64,000 nucleotides of DNA from an uncultured Methanomassiliicoccus sp. (GTDB lineage: Archaea > Thermoplasmatota > Thermoplasmata > Methanomassiliicoccales > Methanomassiliicoccaceae): contig CALUEU010000004.1 in assembly GCA_944319735.1 (NCBI GenBank), forward strand, positions 1 to 64,000, written 5' to 3'. Shown here piece by piece: positions 18,012 to 25,540 of the stretch. The stretch's first letter is position 1. The number at the start of each line of letters is the position of its first letter. Under the pieces are notes generated by a model. That model did not search any database and had not been told where the DNA came from. It was given only the letters and a program-made list of their open reading frames with translations. Made by a program: the position numbers and the translations under genes.

Positions 18012-18024
18012 TTTTTTTCTTTTA
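18012..18024 (+). terminator. Poly-T terminator after hppA
   Basis: A T-rich run (TTTTTTTCTTTTA) 35 bases after the hppA stop codon, the typical intrinsic archaeal terminator, which needs no hairpin. Confidence 0.5.
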
Positions 18025-18171
18025 TCAAATGTTTAAGTCAGAAGATCCGATTGATACATCAGTATGGTGTAAATAACTCAACAGACTCCAGATATTTTTC
18101 ATCATTCTGGGTGACGCTTAGTTTTAAATAACAGTTGAATCATGAGGACCATATCGTTCAGAGGATATGCT

Positions 18172-18744
18172 ATGTATTTGCTGACTACGAAGGAAAAGGT
18201 AGTACGGATTCCCCCAGAGATGTTGGGAGAAGACCTCGACGAGGTCGTCAATCAGAGCACTCGCACAACATTCGAGGGAAGCATGGAAAGTGGTAATTCG
18301 TACACCATACTGATTACCAACGTGGAGCAAGTGGGTCCAGGGCGCATAGTCCATGGAGACGGGGCAGTTTATCAGAATGTTAAGTATGATGCCCTTATGT
18401 TTCGTCCACTTCTTCAAGAGGTTATCGAAGGTACAGTTGTAGAAGTTTTAAAGTTCGGTGCATTTGTAAGATTTGGGCCTCTAGACGGCTTACTGCATGT
18501 CAGTCAAATAATGGACGATCGTATCGACATAGATCAGGACAACGGTAGACTCATCGGTAAAGATACCAAGCGTGATCTTAAAGTCGGAGACAGAGTGCGT
18601 GCAAGAATTGTGGCACTCAGTATAAACGAAAGAAATCCACGCGAATCCAAGATTGGTCTCACAATGAGGCAGCCTGGACTCGGAAAGATCGAATGGTTAG
18701 AAGAAGACCATGGCACTTCTGATTCTACAGGTGATGAAGAATGA
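18172..18744 (+). CDS. rpoE1: DNA-directed RNA polymerase subunit E' (Rpb7 homolog)
   Basis: A 190-residue protein from the ATG at 18172, chosen because MYLLTTKEKVVRIPP matches the family start and because TTTTAAATA at 18122-18130 is a TATA box too close to the earlier ATG at 18142. The N-terminal RNP-like tip domain is followed by an S1 RNA-binding domain (GTVVEVLKFGAFVRFGPLDGLLHVSQI). With subunit F it forms the polymerase stalk. It heads a tight operon with spt4, a dephospho-CoA kinase, S24e and S27ae, the usual archaeal order. Confidence 0.95.
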   Translation: MYLLTTKEKVVRIPPEMLGEDLDEVVNQSTRTTFEGSMESGNSYTILITNVEQVGPGRIVHGDGAVYQNVKYDALMFRPLLQEVIEGTVVEVLKFGAFVRFGPLDGLLHVSQIMDDRIDIDQDNGRLIGKDTKRDLKVGDRVRARIVALSINERNPRESKIGLTMRQPGLGKIEWLEEDHGTSDSTGDEE

Positions 18745-18926
18745 AAGTTCAGCGTGCATGTAAACACTGCAGCTACATGACTGAAGAAGAGACCTGCCCT
18801 CTATGCGGCAACGCCACTTCTAAGGAATGGCAAGGCTATGTGGTGATTCTAGACCATACCAATTCAATGATCGCAGAACGGATGGGAATAAATGTCAATG
18901 GGAAGTTCGCCCTCAAGGTGCGCTGA
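18741..18926 (+). CDS. spt4: Transcription elongation factor Spt4 (RNA polymerase E'')
   Basis: The product is 61 residues. A zinc ribbon is formed by ACKHCSYMTEEETCPLCG (C-x2-C and C-x2-C), followed by WQGYVVILD. It binds Spt5 and helps polymerase processivity. The ATG overlaps the rpoE1 stop by four bases (ATGA), so the two are translationally coupled. The length is normal for archaeal Spt4. Confidence 0.93.
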   Translation: MKVQRACKHCSYMTEEETCPLCGNATSKEWQGYVVILDHTNSMIAERMGINVNGKFALKVR

Positions 18927-19449
18927 GTTACAGTGCCCTGCTAAGGGATGGGCTCTTCCAGAGAACATGAGAAGCGAACTAAGTACAGGTTTTGGCGAAT
19001 TGGTAAAATTAGAAGATTTGAAGATTCAACTAAAAGGTTGTGTGAAGTTGTTGTCTGTCGGTGATTTTGTATCATATACTCTGTTAGACAACGGTTTCAA
19101 GCCAGATTTGATCATCTACGACCTCAAGACTGAGCGGAGACCCTTCTCTCCCCTCTCCTCTAAGCTCAGTCTCTTGTGCGGCGAGGAAGTAGTTGTTAAA
19201 AACCCTGCAGGGTTCATAACTCCGGAGCTTATCACTGAAATCAGTTCAGCTCTCGGCAGGGATGGCCCTACAAAAATCAGAGTCGAAGGTGAAGAAGACC
19301 TTGCTGCGTTGGCCTGTGCAGCGATGGCTCCTATGGGTTCATGCCTGATGTATGGCGTACCAGGTGTTGGTATGGCTTTACTGAAAGTGGATGAAGTCTC
19401 TTCAGGCCGAGCAAAATCTTTATTATATTCCATGGAGGAATTAAATTGA
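18892..19449 (+). CDS. GTP-dependent dephospho-CoA kinase (DUF359 family)
   Basis: The product is up to 185 residues. It shows the family blocks LPENMRSELSTGFGELV, LLSVGDFVSYTLLDNGFKPDLIIYDLKT-ER, KNPAGFITPEL, IRVEGEEDLAALACAAMAP and YGVPGVGMALL. In archaea this enzyme makes CoA from dephospho-CoA using GTP. The start is uncertain: the ATG at 18892 overlaps spt4 by 35 bases but includes the conserved LPEN, while the ATG at 18967 would be non-overlapping and lose it. The gene sits between transcription and ribosome genes, a conserved archaeal arrangement. Confidence 0.88.
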   Translation: MSMGSSPSRCAELQCPAKGWALPENMRSELSTGFGELVKLEDLKIQLKGCVKLLSVGDFVSYTLLDNGFKPDLIIYDLKTERRPFSPLSSKLSLLCGEEVVVKNPAGFITPELITEISSALGRDGPTKIRVEGEEDLAALACAAMAPMGSCLMYGVPGVGMALLKVDEVSSGRAKSLLYSMEELN

Positions 19450-19763
19450 AGTTAGAGATAATTGATAAAACTGAAAATAAGCTCATGCATCGCGTTGAAG
19501 TAAAATTCAAGGCGATTCATATCGGAGAATCAACACCTAACCGCGACACCATCAAGGAAGCATTGGCCAGTAACTTTTCAGCACCAAAAGACAACATAAT
19601 AGTTACCCGCATGAACTCTGAGTATGGAAAATGCTCTACCGATGGCTACGCCAAAATCTATGATTCAGCAGACATCGCAAAGACTCACGAGAGAAACTAC
19701 CTTCTCGTAAGAAACGGCCTTGCTGAGAAGAAAGTCAGAGCATCAAAGAAAAAGAAAAAGTGA
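19446..19763 (+). CDS. rps24e: Ribosomal protein S24e
   Basis: A 105-residue small-subunit protein that starts with TTG: KLEIIDKTENKLMHRVEVKF matches the family N-terminus exactly, and a GGAGG ribosome-binding site lies eight bases upstream. The TTG overlaps the stop of the dephospho-CoA kinase gene by four bases. The C-terminus ends in a lysine tail. Role: part of the archaeal 30S ribosome. Confidence 0.95.
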   Translation: MKLEIIDKTENKLMHRVEVKFKAIHIGESTPNRDTIKEALASNFSAPKDNIIVTRMNSEYGKCSTDGYAKIYDSADIAKTHERNYLLVRNGLAEKKVRASKKKKK

Positions 19764-19774
19764 GTGTGATATAA

Positions 19775-19972
19775 ATGGCCGATAAGAAAAAATCCGCAGC
19801 ACCTAAAAAGGAAGCTTCAGCAAAGAAAAACTATTATTCCGTCAATGGAGACAAATTGGAACGTATAAAACGCAACTGCCCTAAATGCGGACCAGGTGTA
19901 TTCTTAGCTGAACACAAAGACCGTGCATCCTGTGGCAAATGCGGATACACAGAATTCAAAAACAAAAACTGA
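19775..19972 (+). CDS. rps27ae: Ribosomal protein S27ae
   Basis: The product is 65 residues. After a lysine/alanine-rich N-terminal tail of about 20 residues comes a zinc ribbon ([27 protein letters not shown]). It is co-transcribed with S24e, 11 bases downstream. It is part of the archaeal 30S ribosome. Confidence 0.95.
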   Translation: MADKKKSAAPKKEASAKKNYYSVNGDKLERIKRNCPKCGPGVFLAEHKDRASCGKCGYTEFKNKN

Positions 19973-20015
19973 TACTGTGGACTTTTCCACACATCTTTTC
20001 TATTTTAGTGATTGA

Positions 20016-20747
20016 ATGATTGGTTTCATTGGCTATGGAAACATTGGAAGTGCTCTTGTGAGGGCATTTCTTTCTCATGGAGTTCCTGCCGATGAAATTA
20101 TGATATCTACAAGATCTCCTGAAAAACTCAGGCCTCTTTTAGAGGAATATGATATTTCTGTAGTTAACCAAGATGAGGTGCAGACTGCAGACATTCTTTT
20201 TCTTTGCGTAAGAAGCAGTGATGCACTGAATGTTTTGAAACAGTTGACTTCATTCAAAGGTCATCTGGTTTCTATCAATGGAGGAATTTTGTTAGAAGAT
20301 CTTTCTTCTGTGTATTCTGGCCCTGTGACTAAAGTTATGCCTCCTTTGACGATAGAGGTCGGCAGAGGGATCGTTCTATTATGTCATAATCGGATTTGTC
20401 CCACATCTAAAACAGTTGAAGAGCTTTTTTCTAAAGTGTGTATTGTAGAAAATCTGCCTGAGTGTGAATTTCCCGTAGTAGAAAGCATAACAGGCTGTGC
20501 ACCTGCATTTTTTGCTAAGTTTGCAGAATTACTTGCAGAGTCTTCAGGTCTTTCTCCTGATGAATCCTTAAAAATGGCAAAAGAAACCCTCATCGCTACA
20601 GCTATGCTGCTGGACGAAAGAAAACTCTCACTTAATGATTTAATTAAAAAAGTTGCCACTGAGGGAGGAATAACTGAAAAAGGCCTTCAAGTCATGGATG
20701 ATGAACTTCCCCCAATAGTTAGAAAAATGTTTGAACGCATGCACTGA
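20016..20747 (+). CDS. proC: Pyrroline-5-carboxylate reductase
   Basis: A 243-residue protein, slightly shorter than the usual 265-280. It has an N-terminal Rossmann fold (MIGFIGYGNIGSAL) and a C-terminal helical dimerisation domain with ITGCAPAFFAKFAE and the final TEGGITEKGLQVMDDE block that forms the pyrroline site. It reduces pyrroline-5-carboxylate to proline with NAD(P)H. It lies 43 bases after S27ae and may or may not share that transcript. Confidence 0.87.
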   Translation: MIGFIGYGNIGSALVRAFLSHGVPADEIMISTRSPEKLRPLLEEYDISVVNQDEVQTADILFLCVRSSDALNVLKQLTSFKGHLVSINGGILLEDLSSVYSGPVTKVMPPLTIEVGRGIVLLCHNRICPTSKTVEELFSKVCIVENLPECEFPVVESITGCAPAFFAKFAELLAESSGLSPDESLKMAKETLIATAMLLDERKLSLNDLIKKVATEGGITEKGLQVMDDELPPIVRKMFERMH

Positions 20748-20792
20748 CTTCTTGAGAAGCTTTATTTAATGTATGATCATCTGCAAACCAAT

Positions 20793-20886
20793 GGGCTCGT
20801 AGTGTAGCTTGGATATCACCGAGGCCTCCGGCAGGAACTTATCTTGGAGAAAGCCTCAGACCCGGGTTCGAATCCCGGCGAGCTCG
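20793..20886 (+). tRNA. tRNA-Arg (anticodon CCG) with a 20-base intron
   Basis: The cloverleaf is complete. The acceptor stem is GGGCTCG/CGAGCTC with discriminator G. The D arm begins at GTGT. The anticodon stem is GAGGC/GCCTC. The T arm is CCGGG-TTCGAAT-CCCGG. The anticodon loop holds 27 bases instead of 7, and removing 20 bases leaves CTCCGGA, anticodon CCG, which reads CGG arginine codons. CCA is not encoded. A TATA-like TTTATTTAATG lies about 30 bases upstream. Confidence 0.93.
20832..20851 (+). other. tRNA intron with bulge-helix-bulge splice site
   Basis: The intron is 20 bases, at the canonical position between 37 and 38. The pre-tRNA folds as a strict bulge-helix-bulge: anticodon stem, three-base bulge AAA (20850-20852), four-pair helix CTCC/GGAG, three-base bulge GGC (20830-20832), then a three-pair AGG/CTT hairpin. 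Cuts inside the two bulges release exactly this intron for the archaeal splicing endonuclease. Confidence 0.88.
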
Positions 20887-20959
20887 CTTATATTATAAAC
20901 ATTCTATATTTTATGATTTTTTTATATTGGCTAATTTCATTCATATGATACACTTAATC

Positions 20960-22474
20960 TTATTCGATGTTGATAAGCCCTTTTTTAGGATATGTAACGG
21001 AATACTTAATTGACAGTTCTATTGATTTACCGGCTTCTAGATGGCGCTCCCAACACAATTCTCCAGTTTCTGTGTTATATTTTGCACCTGAGATCTCTAC
21101 AGGTTCAACAATGATTGATTTAGATGCAGAAACTGGGATTTGATCCAGTATCTTTATGGAAATGTCACTGTGTCTGGTATTTCTAACTGTAATCTGCCAT
21201 TCTCTACTAATCTTATTATTAATATTCAGCACTGATGAACTAGTGAAATCTTTTCCTTTCACACGGCTTGCAATTACACTCCCATCTTTTCCTAAATGAA
21301 TACTCATTTTACTGTTAGCCTTTCTAGGCTCAATGAATGTAGTGCCCACATATGTGTTACCTAGGAATATGCTAGCTTCTCCTTCTAGAATATCAAGGGT
21401 TTCCCAGCCTTCAATATTTGCCAATAGGAAAACATCTGTGTCTAACTTTGGTATGCAGTAATGTTGATATGAGGCATCAAGCCGTTGGCGTGTAATTTCA
21501 ACTCTTTGATGGTTTCCCAAGGCGGTTATCGATATATGTTCTGGAATTACAAACTCCAGGCTAGTGCAAGCCTGTCTAACTTCGGCCTTATTTGGTGAAA
21601 AACAACTCTCACATCCATATGGTTCTCCAAGGATTTCTGGGGAGTTTTCTGAGTAATCAACTTCATAACAGGCATTGGCTTCCATGGGCTGTTCTATGGC
21701 TAAATACCATGGTTGCAGTTTTGGAGGCTTCCCATGTATTGATGGCATACCAGACGATAACAGTAATGAAATGTCATTCCAATCTTCACCCGTGTTTTGA
21801 TAAATTTCTGCTTTGCAGATGAGTACTGCCGGATGTTCTGTATCCTTTATGCGGATTTCATAGACTGGGCGCCACCCAGCACAAGGAACAAAATATGAAA
21901 TTACAATCTCTACTTTACAATCACTTTCTGCTGAAAGCTCTGCAACAATATCAACATAGGAGTAATCATCAGCATTCTTATAGTTTCCTAATTTAGATAT
22001 GAGATCTTTTTTCTTAGTCTCCAGACATTTTTCTTCCTTTTGATAACTGAGACGTTCCGAATTAATCTCATGCACCCGTTTGCGATAATATTCTTCCATT
22101 TTCTTCAATTCTTCTAGCTGAATGCCCTGTGTTCCGCCTACATTCCTATTTTCTTGTAAAAAATCATATTCGTCTTCCAGAATTTTCTGCTTTGTGAGAT
22201 TTTCTGTCAACATTTCTTCGCAATTTTTCAACTCTTGCTGCAGCTTTTCAATTTCTTCACTCATATCTGGCCATTTTAGATCTGTTTCATGACTTGAAAC
22301 TGATATTAATTGCGCATCTCCGATGACTTCTGCCGTTATACTATCTAATTCAAAATTATTAGGTATTCCAGTAAATCGAATCTCATTTTTTCCAGGGTGA
22401 ACATCAACATTCAATCTTCGAGCTAATTCAGCTCCCTGAAGAAAAACAGTTACTTTAGTAATTTTTGAAATCAT
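20960..22474 (-). CDS. DUF4139/DUF4140 (MuiA-like) protein
   Basis: The product is 504 residues. The N-terminal domain (KVTVFLQGAELARRLNVDVHPGKNEIRFTGIP) is the DUF4140 type. A long coiled coil follows at about residues 75-165 (many Glu/Lys/Leu). The C-terminal DUF4139 beta domain contains VEIVISYFVPCAGWRPVYEIRI and a later ISREWQITVRNTRHSDISIKI region. Family members are called mucoidy inhibitor A in some annotations, but no molecular function is established. No signal peptide is visible here, so it is probably cytoplasmic. It stands alone between a tRNA and a divergent unknown gene. Confidence 0.8.
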   Translation of the reverse strand: MISKITKVTVFLQGAELARRLNVDVHPGKNEIRFTGIPNNFELDSITAEVIGDAQLISVSSHETDLKWPDMSEEIEKLQQELKNCEEMLTENLTKQKILEDEYDFLQENRNVGGTQGIQLEELKKMEEYYRKRVHEINSERLSYQKEEKCLETKKKDLISKLGNYKNADDYSYVDIVAELSAESDCKVEIVISYFVPCAGWRPVYEIRIKDTEHPAVLICKAEIYQNTGEDWNDISLLLSSGMPSIHGKPPKLQPWYLAIEQPMEANACYEVDYSENSPEILGEPYGCESCFSPNKAEVRQACTSLEFVIPEHISITALGNHQRVEITRQRLDASYQHYCIPKLDTDVFLLANIEGWETLDILEGEASIFLGNTYVGTTFIEPRKANSKMSIHLGKDGSVIASRVKGKDFTSSSVLNINNKISREWQITVRNTRHSDISIKILDQIPVSASKSIIVEPVEISGAKYNTETGELCWERHLEAGKSIELSIKYSVTYPKKGLINIE

Positions 22475-22767
22475 AATGTCTCACTTTGTTCCAACAAATA
22501 ACAGCTACATAGTTTAGTGATTTTAATAAGCTTGATATCACATTCTTTATTTTGATAAATCTTATTCAATGATGGCAAATAAATGATGATTTGTCAGTTA
22601 GTAATATTTTTATTATAATTAATTAAATTTATCCAGATTAGTATATAGTATTATTTCAAAAGTTACTTTACTGTTCACCAATTGTCTGATGTATTGTCCA
22701 TAGTAAAGATTATTACATACTATATCCTTAAGTTAATATATTTATCATTAGTAATATATAACTACTT

Positions 22768-23451
22768 GTGATCTATCCAATCTTGGCCTATGGAGCATAT
22801 TTAGAACCTGCTGCAAGAAAACCCAGAGTTTACTTACATGGATACAATGAAGCGAAGGCTAAGATATTGTCAGACATCGAAGTGATGTTTGAGCAGATAC
22901 ACACAATGGAAAATTACTTCCTTTCTGAAAAAGTCATATGTGCTCGTTTAGAACCGGATTTAGATCTAAAACATTCTGCAGCTTTGATTACATCTATATC
23001 TGCTCATATGAAATGTTTAGGTTGGAAAACTTATTCATGTACAACTATTGATGGAAACCAATCTGCTAGACTATACTTTATCAGAACAACTGATCAAGGA
23101 ATTGAAGATCTACGCAAAACACTCATAAGCGGAGAAAAAGATTCTGACGCAGATTGGAAAAAACACATAAGCAGTTTTCATTCATTAGATTTTTTAACTC
23201 CTGAAGAACGAATAATCAGAATGAGTGAAAAATGGAAATCTGGAATTGTAAAAATGCATCTTCATCCAATGGGCAAAGATTCGGAAAATGCATTGAATCT
23301 TCTGTATGAGTCAAGTGGAATTTCAAAAAGTCAGACTAAAATATTTAGGTGCCACAATGGTTCAATAGTTATACGTGCTAAATGTACAAGGGATGACATT
23401 GAAAGGATTAAATTCCCTAAGATCAGTTCATTTTATGCAAAATGCACTTGA
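22768..23451 (+). CDS. Isolated N-terminal region resembling defence-associated S8 proteases
   Basis: A 227-residue protein starting with GTG, about 28 bases after a TATA-like AATATATTTAT, so probably leaderless. From memory, the order LEPAARKPRVYLHGYNEAK, a long helix, VICARLEPDLDLKHSA, LYFIRTTDQGIEDLRKTL, LDFLTPEERI and VKMHLHP resembles the N-terminal half of large subtilisin-like proteases that are paired with AAA ATPases. The catalytic Asp-His-Ser domain that should follow is absent, and no AAA gene is near. It may be a remnant, or a stand-alone domain. A short ATG frame (23435-23515) overlaps its end and could be a frameshifted trace. The family match needs a profile search. Confidence 0.45.
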   Translation: MIYPILAYGAYLEPAARKPRVYLHGYNEAKAKILSDIEVMFEQIHTMENYFLSEKVICARLEPDLDLKHSAALITSISAHMKCLGWKTYSCTTIDGNQSARLYFIRTTDQGIEDLRKTLISGEKDSDADWKKHISSFHSLDFLTPEERIIRMSEKWKSGIVKMHLHPMGKDSENALNLLYESSGISKSQTKIFRCHNGSIVIRAKCTRDDIERIKFPKISSFYAKCT

Positions 23452-23568
23452 AGACCTCTCCGATGGTATAGAAATTACAGGAGAGATTCTAAAGGGTGTC
23501 CTGAGTTGTCTTTAATTGTATCAAAGCTTGGAAAATAGATTATTCATTATCATTAATTAATCAGGTTA

Positions 23569-23584
23569 TACGAACATGTTCGTA
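23569..23584. promoter_or_regulatory. Palindromic operator upstream of the methyltransferase gene
   Basis: TACGAACATGTTCGTA is a perfect 16-base palindrome 72 bases before the methyltransferase start codon. It is followed eight to nine bases later by TTGATTATAAAA (23591-23602), probably the core promoter. A near copy with the same downstream TTGATTAT lies at 25450-25476, before the MFS transporter. Confidence 0.65.
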
Positions 23585-23655
23585 GTCATATTGATTATAA
23601 AAAATATGTTACATTCATGGGCAAAGACAGGTGAACAACTGCAAGGAGTGATATT

Positions 23656-24684
23656 ATGGATGATATAACACCAAGGGAAAGATTCTTAAAAGCCATGCAT
23701 AGGGAGCCTGTAGACAGACCGCCTGTTTGTGGCATGACAACCACTGCGACAGTGGAGCTTATGGATCATGTAGGAGCTGCATGGCCGGATGCACACACCG
23801 ATGCCAGAAAGATGGCAAAGATTGCACTGGGGGTTTATGACTACCTTAGGCTGGAATCAGTAAGAGTTCCTTACTGTTTAACATATGAAGCGGAAGCATT
23901 GGGATGCACTATTGATTTAGGTAAGAAAAATAGTACACCTATGGTTAAGAGCAGCCCGTTCAAGGGAGAACTGGACCCAAAGTTTGAATTAATGGGCCCA
24001 GAGGAAATGATGAAACTTGCTAGGAATAAAGCCGTAGCAGATGCGGCAGAAATAATCATTAAAGAAAGAACAGTGGACCTACCAACATTATTGGGTGTTA
24101 CAGGACCATTTACGATAGCCGGTCATTTGGCTGGAACAGAAAGTCTGATTCTATGGACCTTGACAGACCCGGATGTGGTAACAAAATACACACAGTTCAC
24201 AGGTGATTATGTGAAGATGTGGCTGGAATTTGTGGAGACACTGGGAATCGACAGCATCCAGATGAGTGAACCCACTGCATCATATGATATGATTTCAGAG
24301 GATATGTTTGATACATATGTTCTGCCCAATCTTCAGAGAGTATACAAACCGCTTAAAGAGACAATGAAGGTTCTTCATATCTGCGGAGATACTGTACCTA
24401 TCCTGTCTCACATGGCTGATTCAGGTGCTGATGCGCTCAGTATTGAAGAAAAAGCCAATCCATACGATGCTGTTAAAGCGGTAGGAGACAGAGTTGCATT
24501 GGTAGGAAATGTTGGTGTAGTTAGAGATCTTCTTCAGGGCACACCAGAAACCGTTATAAAATCAGCCCAGACAAGTATAGATGCAGGTTTCAACATAATA
24601 TCTGCAGGCTGCGGAATGTCTGCATTGATTACGAAAGAAAATATCTGGGCAATGGTCAACGCTACCAAAAATTACAAAGCTTAA
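23656..24684 (+). CDS. mtbA: Methylcobamide:coenzyme M methyltransferase (MtbA/MtaA type)
   Basis: A 342-residue protein of the uroporphyrinogen decarboxylase fold. The zinc ligands that activate coenzyme M are all present at the expected positions: His241 and Cys243 in LHICGDT, Cys319 in SAGCGMS. It moves the methyl group from a methylated corrinoid protein to coenzyme M in methylotrophic methanogenesis. Whether it serves methylamines (MtbA) or methanol (MtaA) cannot be decided from sequence by eye, and no corrinoid protein is next to it. A ribosome-binding site AAGGAGTG precedes the ATG. The palindromic operator at 23569 links it to the regulator and transporter downstream. Confidence 0.9.
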   Translation: MDDITPRERFLKAMHREPVDRPPVCGMTTTATVELMDHVGAAWPDAHTDARKMAKIALGVYDYLRLESVRVPYCLTYEAEALGCTIDLGKKNSTPMVKSSPFKGELDPKFELMGPEEMMKLARNKAVADAAEIIIKERTVDLPTLLGVTGPFTIAGHLAGTESLILWTLTDPDVVTKYTQFTGDYVKMWLEFVETLGIDSIQMSEPTASYDMISEDMFDTYVLPNLQRVYKPLKETMKVLHICGDTVPILSHMADSGADALSIEEKANPYDAVKAVGDRVALVGNVGVVRDLLQGTPETVIKSAQTSIDAGFNIISAGCGMSALITKENIWAMVNATKNYKA

Positions 24685-24686
24685 AT

Positions 24687-24716
24687 TGTGCGCTAAGCGC
24701 ACATATTTATTTTTTT
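24687..24716. terminator. Hairpin plus T-run between mtbA and the regulator
   Basis: TGTGCGC and GCGCACA form a perfect seven-pair stem with loop TAA, followed by TATTTATTTTTTT. It lies between convergent genes and is the clearest hairpin/T-run terminator in the window. Confidence 0.7.
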
Positions 24717-24724
24717 ATACTTAA

Positions 24725-25480
24725 TTATTTCTTTTTAAATGTACTCATTCCCAGATTCAGATAATTAAATACAAGCTTCTTCTCTGCTTCTCTCAGCATC
24801 ACACTCAGAGTTGATTTAGAGTAATTGAGGCTGTTGGAAAGTTCGTCGATCGTGATCTTTCTCGGAACAGAATAATATCCTAACTTGTATGCAGCCATCA
24901 AAGCATCTTCTTGTTTCTCAGTAAGTATAGATTCTTTGTTTATTTTATTGGTGGAGATCATCTTGACCTTGTAACCTTCTTGTCTCATTCTTTCCATCAT
25001 TCTGTCCACGTATGTACTATTTAGACTGAGTACTCCCCATTCAATTATATCATCGGTAAATGGTATGGCTGATGTAAGAAAACATCCTGATTCTGTGAGT
25101 ATTGTAGCAAGCATGCAGTTGTTATTAGAAACCATTGCTAAGTATTGTTTAGGAGAAATCTTCAGAATTTCACACTCACCGTATAGGTTGCTAGTCATTC
25201 CTTCTTTAAGTTTGTCAGCGTGTTTTCCATCTATATCAGTTATGCGAATCATAGAGTATCCAGCACCTTTGCTGAGTGCTGAACATTGTGTAATCTCTAC
25301 CTTTAAATTTTCTTCATTTATATCAATCGGCAGAAGGTCATGGCAGGGATGACCGTCCGGTACGCATCCATTTATTTTCCGATCTATCAATAATCTAGTG
25401 TATTGGATAGAATCACCAATTCCATATTGGTTTAAACGTATTATTATTTTACGAACATGTTCGCCATTTTGATTATGCAT
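24725..25480 (-). CDS. HTH_10 (bacterio-opsin-activator type) transcriptional regulator
   Basis: A 251-residue protein. The C-terminal 55 residues contain the archaeal Bat-type helix-turn-helix: EDALMAAYKLGYYSVPRKITIDELSNSLNYSKSTLSVMLREAEKKL. The N-terminal 190 residues form an unrecognised sensory domain with several cysteines. It converges on mtbA and diverges from the MFS gene with only 60 bases between the start codons. The palindrome CGAACATGTTCG falls in its own codons 6-10, so it probably binds there and before mtbA, controlling itself, the transporter and the methyltransferase. That regulatory role is inference from site placement. Confidence 0.82.
   Translation of the reverse strand: MHNQNGEHVRKIIIRLNQYGIGDSIQYTRLLIDRKINGCVPDGHPCHDLLPIDINEENLKVEITQCSALSKGAGYSMIRITDIDGKHADKLKEGMTSNLYGECEILKISPKQYLAMVSNNNCMLATILTESGCFLTSAIPFTDDIIEWGVLSLNSTYVDRMMERMRQEGYKVKMISTNKINKESILTEKQEDALMAAYKLGYYSVPRKITIDELSNSLNYSKSTLSVMLREAEKKLVFNYLNLGMSTFKKK
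25451..25476. promoter_or_regulatory. Second copy of the palindromic operator
   Basis: ACGAACATGTTCG (25451-25463) followed by TTGATTAT (25469-25476), the same pair as before mtbA (23569-23598) but with three fewer bases between. It lies 78 bases before the MFS start and inside the first codons of the divergent regulator gene. Confidence 0.6.
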
Positions 25481-25540
25481 TTAGCTTGAGATATCTCCTT
25501 GCAGCTTGATTCTGAAGTCTTTGCCTGATGGAGGAATTAG

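Noticed and set aside
23435-23515. Short ATG frame overlapping the end of the S8-like gene
   Set aside because: Only 26 codons and no ribosome-binding site; kept only as a possible frameshift trace, not a gene.
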